A stretch of DNA of 64,000 nucleotides from Schizophyllum amplum (GCA_007026445.1 VDMD01000088.1:39920-103919); one strand, 5' to 3'; positions 31,496 to 44,600 are shown, numbered from the stretch's first letter. Notes: generated from the sequence alone by a model not told the origin. Numbers and translations: made by a program.

Positions 31496-32047
31496 GCTGA
31501 CTTATCAGACTTTTGAACGTGCGGTGACCTACCGGAAGACAAGATCTGCTCTTTCATGAGTCTATATGTGTAAGACTGATCTTGGCTATGCCGTATTTTT
31601 GTGGCCGGCAGTCTTTTCGAAGCCGAATCCAGTGTTAGGTCCCGGCGTTCAGTGGTATAGGCCAGTCGCGGCTATTCGTACAACTTGTGAACTTGTGGGC
31701 TGTCTTTAGCAAATAATGTTCCTACTGACCATATATCCCGCGTTGTCTATCTAGTGTCGGGCAGCGCTTTGAGCGTGCTTAGGCTCTATGCAGCGGCTGA
31801 CAGGGGTGGCGCAGTGAATACCCGGGTCTGGAAGTTTGAGACTCTTGACAGGCGGGTGTTCTCGACCAACCACGCTTGGATATTTGCGTGCGCTGGACCG
31901 CGTCGATGTCTCGGAACTTCACAGCCTTCTTCATTTCTTTTGTGGCGAACACGGTGCTACCCGCTCGCGGGAAAGTGCGCTGGTTAGGACGGATGCCGGA
32001 CATTCTTTAAAAGGGCAAAATCATAAGGCTGTTCCTTGTGTGACAAA
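31496..32047. other. Intergenic upstream of the plus-strand gene at 32048
   Basis: No gene is seen; it probably contains the promoter of the plus-strand gene. Confidence 0.4.
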
Positions 32048-34337
32048 ATGGCCGAAACGCCCCGTCGCAAAGCTCCTGCATCAAGGAAGAAAAAGCAGCC
32101 GTGCGTTGCTTCGGCCTTCCTCTTCGATATTGACGTGCTGACATTGTCTTCTAGCGCTACCTCTGACGAACACATCGTACACCATCGCACGAAAGAGGAC
32201 CTGGATCCTGTTCAGCCTCTTGCGCCGCCGCACCATCGTCTGAACCGACAGAAGGACGACTCGGTCTCGGCCGTATCCGGTGTCTCTCCTGAAATGATTC
32301 GACTTGAGGATGTCGCAGACCATTTGTGAGTGGTGCTTCAGCTGTTTAGGGCATTCGAGTGTTCTCATCCCTTTCTCAGATTTGTGAACGAAGCGACCAT
32401 CCCGACGGGCGAGGAGGACGCATCGTATGACGGTCTCCAGCACCGCGCGCTCGTTTCTCACGCGCTTGTTAGCTTCAAGACGGATGACGTTGAACCGCGA
32501 GCACCATCTTTTGCCGGCGACGTACTCGCGTCGCAGGAGAGGTTTGTCCGGTCAAGGCTTGTATTCTGTCAGGGTTTTGATTATGCTTAGGGACATCGAG
32601 CACGCGAATGTCGTCCCGACGACGGCAACCGAGGCCATTGTCAAGTGAGTTGACCTATCTGTTCCGTCGCCATTTTCTAATTGAATTCTTAGGTACGTCA
32701 ACAAGGACGAGGTAATGGCGCCGGGTCCTCAGTACGTCGCCCATATGGCCGCCCGAGCGGAGACGGACGAGGAGGGCGGTGGTGCATCCGATTCTGGGCA
32801 CTCGGTCGAGTACGCGGAGCCCTTTTTGCTTGTCGTTGCTGCTAATATGCCTTTCTAGGTCTGTGCGCGCGAGGGAAGCAACTAAGTCATCGGGCGCAAA
32901 GTAAGTCACCTTAGGTTGGTTGCATCCCCGAGGAAGTCGCTCATGTATACTTGCAGAGTCTCTGATACGCTAGGGGAACGCAAATCGAAGTTCTTCGACC
33001 GCTACAAGATCGACGAAGGTTCTACTCAGTGCGTATATTTCAGCTTGGATACAGTTTGTATGCTTAATTCGCTTTCAGCTACCAAACCTTCATGAATGAC
33101 GCGGTCTTTAACTGGCTGCTGATTGATCCATATGCGTGGTCCAAAGGCGTGTACGCCAACGCGCACTTATACGAGTATGTTCATGGAAGTGTCTATACGG
33201 TACATTGACTCATAACCTTTGCAGTGGAGAAGCGGCTGATTTCAAAGCCATCGGCTGGCAGTCGGACGACACCAGTGCTTATCCGCTGTTGGGCGACACC
33301 CTACGCAGGCTTTATCCTGCTACGAATGTCATAACGTGCGTTACTCGGAAGATAATTTATTTCTCGCGTATCTGAAGCCGATTTTGCAGCTCGGTGTGCG
33401 ATGCGCTCTCGTTCTCGGCTGGGGTGAAGCTCGCGAACTTGGCGCGCGTGCCTCCATCGTACGTCAAGTTCGGTACGACCGCAGACCATCAAGGACGTAC
33501 TGGCAAGGGCGCCAGTCTAGTTCTCAGCGGCAACGAGACTGCATTCGGTTATTTCGTTACTGTCGGCATCGTCAGACGCGTCTTTCTCGGACCGGATGGG
33601 ACCACGGAGGTCGGTTCAAGCAGTGCGAAGCGTGGGGTGACCTTGGCCCCATTCGATGGAGAAATCTACCGCATTGCGTGCTGCCTTCGCCCTCATATCG
33701 ATGAGCTCAGTGATATGGTCTGCATGCCGCTGGCGGATCATGGCGGGGTCGCGTTCACTACGAAGCCCATTAACAACAATGGTCAGTCCGCATTTACGAA
33801 GTTGATATCCCCATAGCTCACCCGCTTTCAGGCGAGAAACCCGGTGAACCGAAGCCTCGCGGACGCCCGACGGGTCCGAGCTCTGGCAATTCACCCTCGA
33901 AATTCAGAAAGGCCGGCGTTCTCGAATATGTAGACACTAGTAAGCTGTTTATTTGCTTATACACCCGACCATCATATGCTCACTTCTCCTCAGTCCCTGT
34001 AATTGACGGACGTGGACGTACCATCGACTGGAACAGTGTCTCTCTTCAAGACCTTCAGGACACTTCCCAGTTCTCGCGCATGGCTGGAGAACCGGTGCCG
34101 GACTCCCTCGCTTGCGCAGTGTACACTGTCAACAGGTGGGCTTTTCGAGATGGTCGCGAACACAACATATCATTCAACGTCAACGCTATTGTCGTTCTCT
34201 CGGGCGACATTGACAAAACGGCGCACGCAGCTTCGTTCGGAACCCCGGGCAAGATTGTAGTCGGAAAACCGCGGGTCCGTGTAGCTGAGGAGGTTGGGGA
34301 CGGTGATGGCCCGCAGGAGAAGAAGCTGAAGAACTGA
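32048..34337 (+). CDS. Uncharacterised multi-exon protein
   Basis: ATG at 32048 gives MAETPRRKAPASRKKKQPCV. The chain runs through about nine short introns: MIRLEDVADHL, VNEATIPTGEEDASYDGLQH, YVNKDEVMAPGPQYVAHMAA, SDTLGERKSKFFDRYKIDEG, YQTFMNDAVFNWLLIDPYAW, GEAADFKAIGWQSDDTSAYP, then a long exon (PPSYVKFGTTADHQGRTGKG, GYFVTVGIVRRVFLGPDG). After GEKPGEPKPRGRPTGPSSG it ends with PVIDGRGRTIDWNSVSLQDL and GREHNISFNVNAIVVLSGDI, stop at 34335-34337. The last part reads like a ligand- or nucleic-acid-binding barrel, but I cannot name a family. The N-terminus and PKPRGRP are basic and AT-hook-like, so a nuclear role is possible. Confidence 0.6.
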
Positions 34338-34469
34338 TCTACTGTTTACGCTGGGGGCGCTGACGTTCAGCGCCATTGATGCGTCTACTCTGTCCCTGCT
34401 CGATTAATACTGTCCTTACACTACGTGCTTTACATGTCACTGTCTTTACTGAATTCACTGTCGTTACAG

Positions 34470-34803
34470 AAATGGCTGGCCGCACCCTTGGACTGTTGAT
34501 AACAGTATCGTTGCCGCGCCCGATGTTGATATCCAAACAGTCAGCTTTAAGTGCGTCCGCCGCGAGCTCGTCGAGCGCGACCCGCAGCTCACCGCCGAAT
34601 TCATCAAGGTGCACAAGGACGAGGTTGACGAGGTCATCGGGCGAGGCTTCAAGCACGCCAGTACGCTGAACGCTGAGTCCGAGCCGGAAAAGGATGCGGG
34701 CAATACCTCGCTGAAGCGCAAGCATCTACGCGACCATCGACTGAACCGTTTACAGCCATGTGACGCGCGTGTGATCTGGTCGTGCCGCGCACACTTTCAC
34801 TGA
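34470..34803 (+). CDS. Uncharacterised exon, partial gene
   Basis: After acceptor GTTACAG the frame reads NGWPHPWTVDNSIVAAPDVD, then VRRELVERDPQLTAEFIKVH, KDEVDEVIGRGF and a Lys/Arg-rich tail (LKRKHLRDH), with the stop at 34801-34803. It is a charged helical protein of unknown role. Its first exon was not found. It may be separate or the front of the gene at 35120. Confidence 0.4.
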
Positions 34804-35119
34804 TCTTTGTCCCGTGCGTTCAAATTACTGTCTATTGACTTGACATTATTAGAGGTCCATTTCTTACAGTTGAGGCTGCATGATATAGCTGCGGTATTGC
34901 CGCGTACGCATATTCAAGCAGGTGACGTGTACGTGAGAACTCAACGGGCCGTATTGGCGTGCGTACGTAATAGCACGAGGTTTTTGCACAACGCGGCCAG
35001 CACGTCTGCGCACCAACTCCAGCATTTACTGCATCCATTGACTTTCTGACATGAGGTAGGCTCTGCGACCGTCGTTGAGCGTGCGCTAAGTCTGAATCAA
35101 TAGTTGGGACGCTTACCAG

Positions 35120-37819
35120 TGGATTCCCGTTGAGGTTCATTCCGCCGCGTCTGACAAGTACGACATGTACCACGACGGAGGTACATTTGTTTCGAAGCCG
35201 CAAATTGACCGTCCCCGCGCGGTGCCTCCGTCGGCACAGGCAGTGAACGCCGCTGTTGTCTCGTCAGACGACCTGGCTATTCCACAACGTTTCTCCCTAG
35301 AGACGCCTTACGCGCCCCTCGTGCCTCTAGGTATCGACACGTGCGAGTCAGGCTTTTTCGCTTGGCTATCCCTAGATCGCATTCACCCGGAGGAAGACCA
35401 ATTCGGGCGATGGTCGCTGCCGATCTACATTGTACAGCTTTGGATCGACTTCGAACAGCGGCTTGTCGCGGTGCGGGATCTTCTCATAAAAAGTCTGCGC
35501 CAACCGGTACCCCTTCGATACAAGTCTTGGAGTTTGCCTGACGCGTGTGGATACCGAGGATACAGGAATACTCAACGCGGAGTCTTTCGGTGCGCTGCTG
35601 CGACCAGAGACGCTTTCGCGGTGCTCTCTGCCGAGTGCAGGTTTCTGGCAATGCGTAGCCGGTTTGCTGCCCAAGGCCGTATACATGTCCCGACGTTCAC
35701 CGCGCACATCGTGGAAGGCTGCAGTAACATGCCAGCTGCGTGGGTTGACAGTCTAATGGAGTCGTGGCGACTGCCGACTGCGGGTGTTTTCGTAGACGTA
35801 TGGAACGACGGGTACGAGTCGTACGTCCTGGACTTCCTGACGGTGGGCGTCTCGGTCTACTTTGTCTGGGGTGCCGAGGCCGACGTAGCATTGGCACGGG
35901 CTGCTATCATGGAGCGAGACGTACGCATGCGCTCTTACAAAGGGTGCTTGCCGAACATTGCTGGCCTTATCACCATTCCCGCTTGGACAGATGCCCTGCG
36001 AGCATGGAATGCGAAGCATACTTCTCGTCGGCCGGTCTACGTGGACATGAGCGTGGATGACCAGCCGACGGTTGAGGTACAAGTCTGGTCAGACTATAAT
36101 CGGTGGTCCGCGCGTCGTTGCGAGTCATGGTTCACTTCAAACGAGGACGGAGGAAACGACTTTCGGCTACGACAGCAGAAGCTAGCATCGGAGGGAGGTG
36201 TCCCACCTGGTTCGCGCGACAGGGCTTATCGGTGGGACGCCATCGGAAATGGGTACTTCCTCAGACGGAGGATCTCGGTCCACGATTTCGACCGATTCTG
36301 GAACATGTACACCTCTAAGGAACGCTTCTGGGACTCGGTCACCAACGTTTGGGATTTCATAACCGAGGAGCTTCAGCAATCGAGTTTGGATCCCAACGAC
36401 GACGACGAGAATCTTGACGTGCTGTCAGATTTGGTCCCTGCCGAGTGACTCCGTCCCGATACAGGTCCTCCTCGATGTATCGGCGGTATATGAGGAGGAA
36501 GTCGCTAGCATTGACGAGGCAGCCGGGATTCACAGTGTGCATCGTCCGGGAACGAGTCTGTGCAATGTAGCGGAAGCCAGATACGGCTACTGTATCGGGT
36601 TCACAGACCTGCGCGAGGAATGGGTGTCAGACCCTCGTGGCGATCGACGTGCGGTGCAGGCGCGAGACATTCGTGCCGTTCTCGGGGAGCTCATGACTTA
36701 TCCTCGGTCGGTCGTCGCGCGGCTGGAGTACGCAACCGACGAGGATGAAGAAGAAATGAGCGAGTTCGCGGGCTTCTTATCGGAGAGCTTGACAAAACAA
36801 ACCCCACCGTGGATATACTGCTTGGATTTCGCCCGCCACAACGTCTTCTCTCACATTGTCGCTGACGACGGCCAGAAGATCGCGATTCGCCCTCATGTGC
36901 TCACACAACCGCTGGGTCACAGATCAGTCCAGTACTTCCTCTGCTACGTCGACGGTGTTGCCCCCCCTCCTTACATTGTGGCCGTCGACGACGCGTGCCT
37001 CGCGCTAATGTGCGTCAGAATTGGTCCAGCGCTTCCCGACGTGGAGACGCTGGCCAAAACCCTTCTAGCACTCGGCTGCAGGTTCCATACATTTGCGCCT
37101 GTCGACGTTGATCCCAATTCGTGGCCCTCGTCGAAGCCTTCGCCAGCGATTGGGATGGGCTACCGTCCGTTCGGATATATTCTGGATCGACTGGACTACG
37201 CCCTTTATCAACAAAGCTCAAAAACTTCCTGAAAACCCGTCGCGGACGTGTTGCGGCCATGCGCGGCGGTCTCATCGGACGCATTGCGAGCGACTTCGTC
37301 TCGAGTGACAGGGGTATTGGACCCCGTCACCGCGCGTGGCGCGTCCGAGGTCGGATATCTTGAGTTTGACCTTGACGACGGCACGCCTGTATGCGACGAG
37401 GAGCTGACTTTGGATGAAGAGCGTATGATCTGCGGATTTTTCATGGTGCCCAATTGTGCGTCTACAGCGTTTCGCAGCCGTCGTACCTCGCTGACTCGGG
37501 TGTCATAGCGGCGGGGGGGCTTACTGATAAGACGAACTTCAAACACCTGTCTTTGTGGCCTTCTCAAGCGTGTCTAGATGATTGCGGGTTTCTGCCCGGA
37601 GTCTGGACGCACGACAACGAATGTTGGTATCAGTCAACCTTGCAGGACATCCGGTCGTTGTCGTTCAAAGGCAGGACGTCCAGCGAGTGGAAGTCATCGC
37701 TGAGATTTGCGAAGAAAGGTGGAAGTGTACATAAGGGGGCCGAGAGTTTTGAGTGCGACGTATATTGGCAGCCACCCAGAATTGTTTGTGCCTCTGTAGC
37801 GGAGAGTATGGGTAGGTAG
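35120..37819 (+). pseudogene. Large uncharacterised protein gene with several frame breaks
   Basis: From acceptor TTACCAG the first part reads WIPVEVHSAASDKYDMYHDG, LWIDFEQRLVAVRDLLIKSL and YRWDAIGNGYFLRRRIS. At 36432-36462 a 31-nt GT...AG segment separates DVLSDL from VLLDVSAVYEEEVASIDEA in the same phase; it is very short for an intron. The second part holds YGYCIGFTDLREEWVSDPRG, TPPWIYCLDFARHNV and SPAIGMGYRPFGYILDRLDY. The frame then shifts by -1 near 37208 (FLKTRRGRVAAMRGGLIGRI) and by +1 near 37312 (VLDPVTARGASEVGYLEFDL). An intron near 37445-37508 leads to GGLTDKTNFKHLSLWPSQA and a final stop at 37817-37819. The family appears common in Agaricomycetes as hypothetical proteins; no function is known to me. 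The paired shifts suggest a decaying gene or sequence errors in homopolymers. Confidence 0.55.
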
Positions 37820-38583
37820 GTAGGTAATTGTTCATGACATTCGCTGCTTTCGATCGTACGTCAAATACAGGTTAGGGGGGAGCTGTCCGATCCCAACCCG
37901 CGGATCGATCGTTTTTTTTTTTGCTCCTATTCCTTTGCATCTTGCCTCTCGCCCATCTCGTCGCTCGCCTGTGGGTTAACGAGCTATGACCCTTAGCCGC
38001 ATCAACCGTATAAGTTGGGGCCGAACGTCAGTACTGCTCGCTTGAGTTCTCTATTCATCGCTAATCGTGTACCACAGGGCATCGCCTGGCCCTTCCCATG
38101 AAATCTTTCGTGACTGCTTCTTGCCTCTGCGCTGGCGAGCCGACGTTCACCATGAACGCAGGGGGTGAGTGCACATGGCGTGTTTGGCTGCGCGTTGGGC
38201 TGACTGTGTCGCAGGTGTTCTGGTCGTTGCTGCCTTCGCAAAGCAGTTGTATCCTCGCGACTCCTATTGGAGAATCTTATGTTATTGCTCCTCTGGAGTT
38301 GCATGCGATCACTCTTTATCCTTTGCATTCTCGCTGGCTTGCACGACCATCCCATCCGTGAGAAAAGGCCATGGCTGTTTTGCATGATACATTGTCCGCC
38401 CTGCATCGCAGTAATGCCCCTATCTTGTACCGCATGAGTCAACACAGCGAGCTGAAGGATGTCTACGCAAAAGATGGGTTTTGCCCAAAGAGCCCGTAAA
38501 TAAGTATGATGGAACCAGCGAATGCCAGGTACTGGCAGGAGGAGGGCGCAAGTCCGTGCCAGGATCCATGCTGACCGGACTTC
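37820..38583. other. Intergenic; probable 5' part of the Helitron lies here
   Basis: A run of twelve T is at about 37911-37922. No gene is recognised. A Helitron 5' end (TC...) should be in or near this region but has no diagnostic signal I can assign. Confidence 0.35.
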
Positions 38584-41500
38584 GTGGTCGAAAAAGATCC
38601 AGAACTTCTATGGACTGATGATTCCTCCTTCAGATTTCTGCGCGTGCTGTACACGTCGGACGCGGTTAAGTTTAAGATGGATAATCGCGTACTTGTTCAA
38701 ATGTCTCCCGAGCTTTTGCTCAGTAAATTGTCGCTGTCTGACGTGCTCGAAGTCTGTGCGGCGCATCACACTTCAGCTCGTCGGCGGGGTATGACGCTCG
38801 AGCTTTTGTCATCTATTCTGAAGGACCACGCGTGCGAACGATGCGATAAATGTGTATGTGTGTTTGAGTTGATACCTTCGGGCCGCGACAAGCACCGCAC
38901 CTACAATGCTAACGCAAGCCACTGTCGTCTTCGAAGAGACACGAGTCGTACCTCAAGGCGAAGGAGGGTGATTTTCCTCCCAAACCTCCTTCGGAAAAAT
39001 TGATGCATAAGATCGCATACGATTTCGTGAGGGATTGTATGACGTCGAAGAAGCAGGATGCGCGGTGTGTGGCGAGTTAAAACCTCTCACGGACATGAGG
39101 AACATGAGCGAGATGCGCAACCTACTGGGTGTGCTGATTAATCCCGACGCCCTACCGATTGGAGGCACATTCAAGCAAGCGGTTGATGAGCCTATACTGG
39201 CGCCCGGCTGTGACAAGATATGCTCGGTTTGCCGAAGTCCTTTATACGCTGGCGACGTCCCTCCTCTTGCTCTGGCGAACAAATTATGGTTGGGGGAAGT
39301 ACCGGTAGAGTTGAGTTCTCTCCGATTTGTTGAGCGCTTGTTGGTTCAAGCTGTCCGGTGCAATACTTCGTTTGTTCGAGTTGCCGGCGCAGGACGTAAA
39401 ATGATTGCCCATGTTGTGTGCTTCCCAGTCGCCTGTCGCTGAGGTGTATGACAAGCTGCCACCGGATCGAAAGGACTTGAGTGAAGTTCTCGCCATCATG
39501 TTCACTGGTCCTGATGCTCCTGGTGTGAACGGCTTCAACACAGGATAAGTTTAGCCCTCTGCTGGTGAGAAGATCCTATGTCCGCCGCGCTCTTGAATGG
39601 CTGAAGAGGAACCATCCTGATTATGCGACTATTGATATTTCGGAAGAGCATCTTGCTCAATACCCGGAGGATTACCCGCCTGTTACCGTGGAATATATGG
39701 AGAACTTTACCGGTAATATTGCGGCCGAGGGAAGGAGCTGCTTCAACACTGACGACGCGCAAGGGGTGGAATTTGGGGATCTCCCTTTTGCGGTTTATGG
39801 CCTTACAGGTGAGGACTTAGAGACAATGTCAGAGGACCAATTGAGAGGTATGGCTATTGCACATTTTCATGGTAATAAAGGCATATTGCGAGTGGGTCGT
39901 AGCGTCAAACCAGAGAGCATGTTTCACAACCCTCAATTACTGCCCAAAATGTTTCCGTGGTGCTTTCCCTACGGTTTCGGAGGAATAGGCTGCACAGCTG
40001 ACTCAGACGAGGTGCGCATGCGCGTGTCGGAGGACGAGCATTGTCGGCATCTATTGATGTACTATGACAAGCGGTTCCAGACTGATCGTGCTTTTCCTTT
40101 CGTGGCGTTTAGTCACCGTCAAGTGAAGCAAACAACAACCAAAAGTTTCTTGGTATCGAAGAAAAGCGCTTTCCCTGACGTGGCGCGCCGGTTGCTCTCA
40201 CTTAAGTCTAATGTGTTGCAGACTATGGCTACGCGAATGGCTAATGGGGAGCGCGTGCTAGCGGAGACAGACAACGAAAAGAACTGCTGGAAGGTGATCA
40301 GGGACTTGGAGACGATTTCGGGGAATGTCCAGGGTACTGCAGCAGGAAGGAAGTGGATGCGATCAGAGATATGGTCTTTAATGGCGCAGGCTGGATCTCC
40401 TCTTTGGTACATTACCATCGCCCCGACGGATATCAAACACCCGATCTGCTTATATTATGCCGACTCTAATACTGTCTTCAGACCTGACATTCTCGCTGCT
40501 GATCGCCTTGGGAGAGATAACCAGTTCCGCACAGTCATCAACAACCCTGTCGCCGGTGCGAGGTTCTTCGACTTTATGGTCAAAGCCTTCATCAAACACA
40601 TTTTAGGCGTCGACTCTGGCCACCGAGGGGTATTCGGTGAGACAAGTGCGTACTATGGGACTGTCGAGCAGCAAGGGCGGCTCACTCTACATCTTCATAT
40701 GCTTGTATGGATCAAGAACGCGCCCACCCCGGCTGGAATCCGAGACCAGATAATGAATGTCGAATCTGCTTTCAGTCAGGCTATGATCACATACGCGGAG
40801 TCGTGTCATCAAGGAGGGTTTCTGGGAGGGGACAGAGAAACGGTGACGCATAAATTGGAGGAGATGAAAAGGAACCTACTTACATTGACCCCACGTACAG
40901 CATACCCGTTATGCCGATTGAAGACTACTGTAAATGCGAAGAGGATGGATGCGAGAGATGTATCGCCACTGAGAAGTGGCGCAGGCGATTTATTGACGAG
41001 AGTGATGATATTCTGCTGCGCGCCAATATCCACACGTGTAATCCTAAGTATTGTCGGAGCAACAAGTATGGAGTATGCAAGGCGCGCATGCCACGCCAGG
41101 TGCACAACGAAAGCAAGATAGACCCGGAAACCGGCGCAACTCGTTTTAAGCATTTGGAAGCCTGGATGAACGACGTGTGTGTGCTGATCTCGTATCTCTT
41201 GTGCTCGAATCATGACTGTACCTCTCTCCTGTCCGGCAGTGCCGTGAATCACATTGTATACTACATAACAGAATACATTACCAAGATGGGCCCCCAGACG
41301 CATGTCATCTTTGACGTTATCAAGTCTGTATTCGACCGAAGTAACGACTTGACAGCTGGCACCATGGAGGAGAAGGCCGCCGCGCGAAAGCTCATGACTC
41401 GTCTAGTGAATAAATTGGCTACCAAAATGGAGCTCGGTTCTCCGATGATTGCTGCGTACCTCCTCGGGAACGGCGACCACTATACCTCCCATAAGTTCAA

Positions 41501-41666
41501 GCCATTTTTTTGGACTCCGTACTATGAGTCCGTGCGGTCCTCCTGGCTTCATACCGCTGATACTCAGTCTTCGGATAATGTTCTCATAATGAAAAGCCAC
41601 GGAAAAATCATAGGAGTTTCTGAAGCTCAGAATTACATGTATAGGGCCGTGAGTTGGAGGGCATGA
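38584..41666 (+). pseudogene. Frameshifted Rep/DUF6570 half of Helitron A
   Basis: Homology to the Helitron front end passes through several frames: VEKDPELLWTDDSSFRFLRV (38584-), EKLMHKIAYDFVRD (near 38990), YDVEEAGCAVCGELKPLTDM (39035-), SPVAEVYDKLPPDRKDLSEV (39429-), then DKFSPLLVRRSYVRRALEWL (39545-). The 39565-40880 frame carries the Rep domain (FFDFMVKAFIKHILG, QQGRLTLHLHMLVW). A -1 step in an A-run near 40870 leads to DPTYSIPVMPIEDYCKCEED and the Cys-rich segment CNPKYCRSNKYGVCKARMPR. A further -1 step near 41655 joins YMYRAV to ELEGMKLYDFAKQCSRV of the helicase frame. At least six breaks make a full transposase impossible without correction; some may be base-calling errors in homopolymers. 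Confidence 0.8.
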
Positions 41667-44600
41667 AGCTTTACGACTTCGCAAAACAGTGTTCACGCGT
41701 GACCTTACATTCAGCTGATAAAAAGGGGAAGAACGCTACTGGTGGTGGTCAAGACGCGCGATCATCCTCTGCGGGTCTATACCTGGACAGTGCTATAGAA
41801 GAAACCGAACTCGACGCTGAGTGTCACGCCGCTGATTCGCAGGACGAAGAAGAAGACGAGGGTGCAGGGAAAGACGTCGCGATGAATGAACCTTCGGGTG
41901 ATTCTGGTGCTCTGAATCCGCCCGTAGATGATACGTACATTGCTTGGGATGGTCCAGAAGACATCGACGACAATGGCGTACACAAATTCGGTATACCTCC
42001 GGATAAGGCACTGAAATCTAACCATTTCGCGTTCCTCAAAGGCCATTCGATGGCGAGTACGCATTGCATGAAACTAAGTCCCGCCAACGCCAAGCTCTTG
42101 TTGAATTTTATGCGAACCCTCCCCCGAGGGGACGTCCCGGACCGAGATGAATATATCATGGTCATGTTAATGCTTTTCAAGCCATGGCGTACGGGAAGCG
42201 ACTTGAAGTCTGAAGAAGAAACGTGGGAGGACGCATTCGCATCTCACCCTTTCACCGCGGAAGAGCGGCTGTTGATGCTGTTTTTTAACTTGAAGTGGGA
42301 GTGCCTGGACGGCCGCGACGATTTCCGTATGCAACTGCTTGCTGGCAAGGAACCTGCCTTCCTTTTGCCTTTCTCTGCAAAGGTTACTGCTGACATTGAC
42401 AACGAACAGGTCGCGCAAGACGCTCTCGAAAATGTGATGTCGCCTTTGGAAGAATATGAGGCAGAAGGTGTGAATGAGAATGAATACTATAAAAATAGTC
42501 GGGTTGCATTCGAGGAGATGCAGGGTCGCATGATGAAAGAGGACTGGCATCTCAGTCTCGCCGCTAAAGACCTTCCTCAAGCTGCTCGTGTCACGGTCAA
42601 GAAGCCGGCCAGCAAATGGAGCGCGGATGTTTTCGAAGCTAGAGCGAAGGCATTAGCAACTATGGGCGGATCTGCTGTCGAGAAGCGCGTTGATTCAAGT
42701 AATAGCACGCCGATCTCGGGTGTGTCAATCGTCAACAAAAAGATGTTGACCAGACGCTATGTGCCACCCGAGTGCCCTTTGCTGATCGACAAAATCGTGC
42801 GTCGTAACGGCTTGAACGAAGATCAGGAGCGTGCTGTCCGAATTGTCGGAAATTATGTATTGACACCGGGCGCCAATCAGCTGATAATGTACATCGGAGG
42901 CTTGGGCGGGACGGGTAAATCTCGCGTGTTCGAAGCGATCCAAGAATTAATCACAAGCTATGGGCAAGACCACAAGTTTATAGTCATGGCGCCTACAGGT
43001 ACTGCTGCGGCTTTGGTCGGAGGATCAACATACCATTCAGTGCTCGGAATTAACGGTATGCGTAAAGGGAAAATGTCAGCGCTCGCGAAGGCGAAGGTAA
43101 AACAGCGAACAATGGGTACAGATGTGTATCTCTTGGATGAAGTTTCTATGGTCGCTTGCTCGCAAATGTATGATATAAGTAAGGGTATATGCGACGCTCA
43201 TGCTGTGTCCGACGCGCCGTTTGGTGGTAAACATATTATTTTCGGTGGAGACTTTGGGCAGCTACCTCCTGTCATTGGAGGCGAAGATCGCTCCTTGTAT
43301 AGTCGGAAGGTTGGGCGATATAGCGCAGATGCAGCAAGTCAAAAAGACGCTCTGGGAAAGGCACTATGGCACCATGTTACAGTAGTTGTAATTCTACGGG
43401 AAAATCATAGGCAGCAGGGTGCTTCTTCAGACGATCTGCGAATGCTTCGGGCGTTGGAGCACATCCGGTTTAGATCGTGTGATGCTGCAGACTTAGCGTG
43501 GATTGACTCTCGAGTGGCGAAGCCCGCTAACGGCTTGTCTGTCGCTGATCCTGTGTTTAGAGATGCCTCCGTTATCACCGCGTGGAACATCTGCAAGGAC
43601 ACCATAAACAATTTAGGTGTGGAAAGATTTGCGGAGGAGACGGGTCAAGAGCTCGTACATTTTTTTTCGGAAGACAAACTTCATACCAGGCGGGGTGCGC
43701 CCGAGTTCCCAGTACCGCGTAGACTTCAGCAAGAGCTTTGGGCGCAGCCACACTCTTTTTGCAAGAGCAAGATACCGGGAAAGCTATCTCTTTGTCGCGG
43801 CATGCCTGTAATGCTCCGGAGCAATGCAGCGACCGAAATATCGATGACCAAAGGGCAAGAAGCTGTGGTAGTGGATTGGAACGAAGGGATCGGAAATCTG
43901 GGTCAACGCACCCTTGAGGTCCTGTTCGTGAAGCTGATCGACCCACCGTCCGCCGTCGCAATCCCGGGCTTGGAAGAGAATGTTGTGCCAGTCGTGAAGA
44001 CATCGAACGTGGTTGTGTGCTCTGTGCCGTACGGGACTGATAAAAATCCTCAAGTGACTGTCAAGCGTACACAAGTGGAGGTTCTTCCAAACTTTGCTAT
44101 GACTGATTACGCGTCGCAAGGGAAATCACGGGACGTCAATGTTGTAGATTTGTCCAAAATGGATAATCACCACGCCTGCTACGTCGCGCTCTCCCGAGGG
44201 CGTACCTCCGAGCGCACTTTGATTTTACGGAATATCAAGGCGGAACATATTATGGGTGGCTGTAGCGGCCCTTTACGCCAAGAGTTCAGAGAGCTGGAGA
44301 TATTGGACGAAATAACGTACATGCAATATTGGGGCACGCTACCAGACGAGATATTTGGAGAGCGAAGGAAGGACTTGATTTCGGCATACCGTCGATGGAT
44401 GGGTGGTAAAGCTTACCCGCCTAGAATGCCTCCAAGTCTTGGATGGACCCTAGAGGACCCTAAATATAATAAGTTCGGAGACTGCGTCAATCCCGATGCG
44501 TGGCAGGAAATTGAAGTTGCTCCCATTGATTGGCAGATAATTCAAGAAACGAGTGGCAGAGGGAGCTTGCCGACACGGGAGGCAGAGGACGAATTCATTC

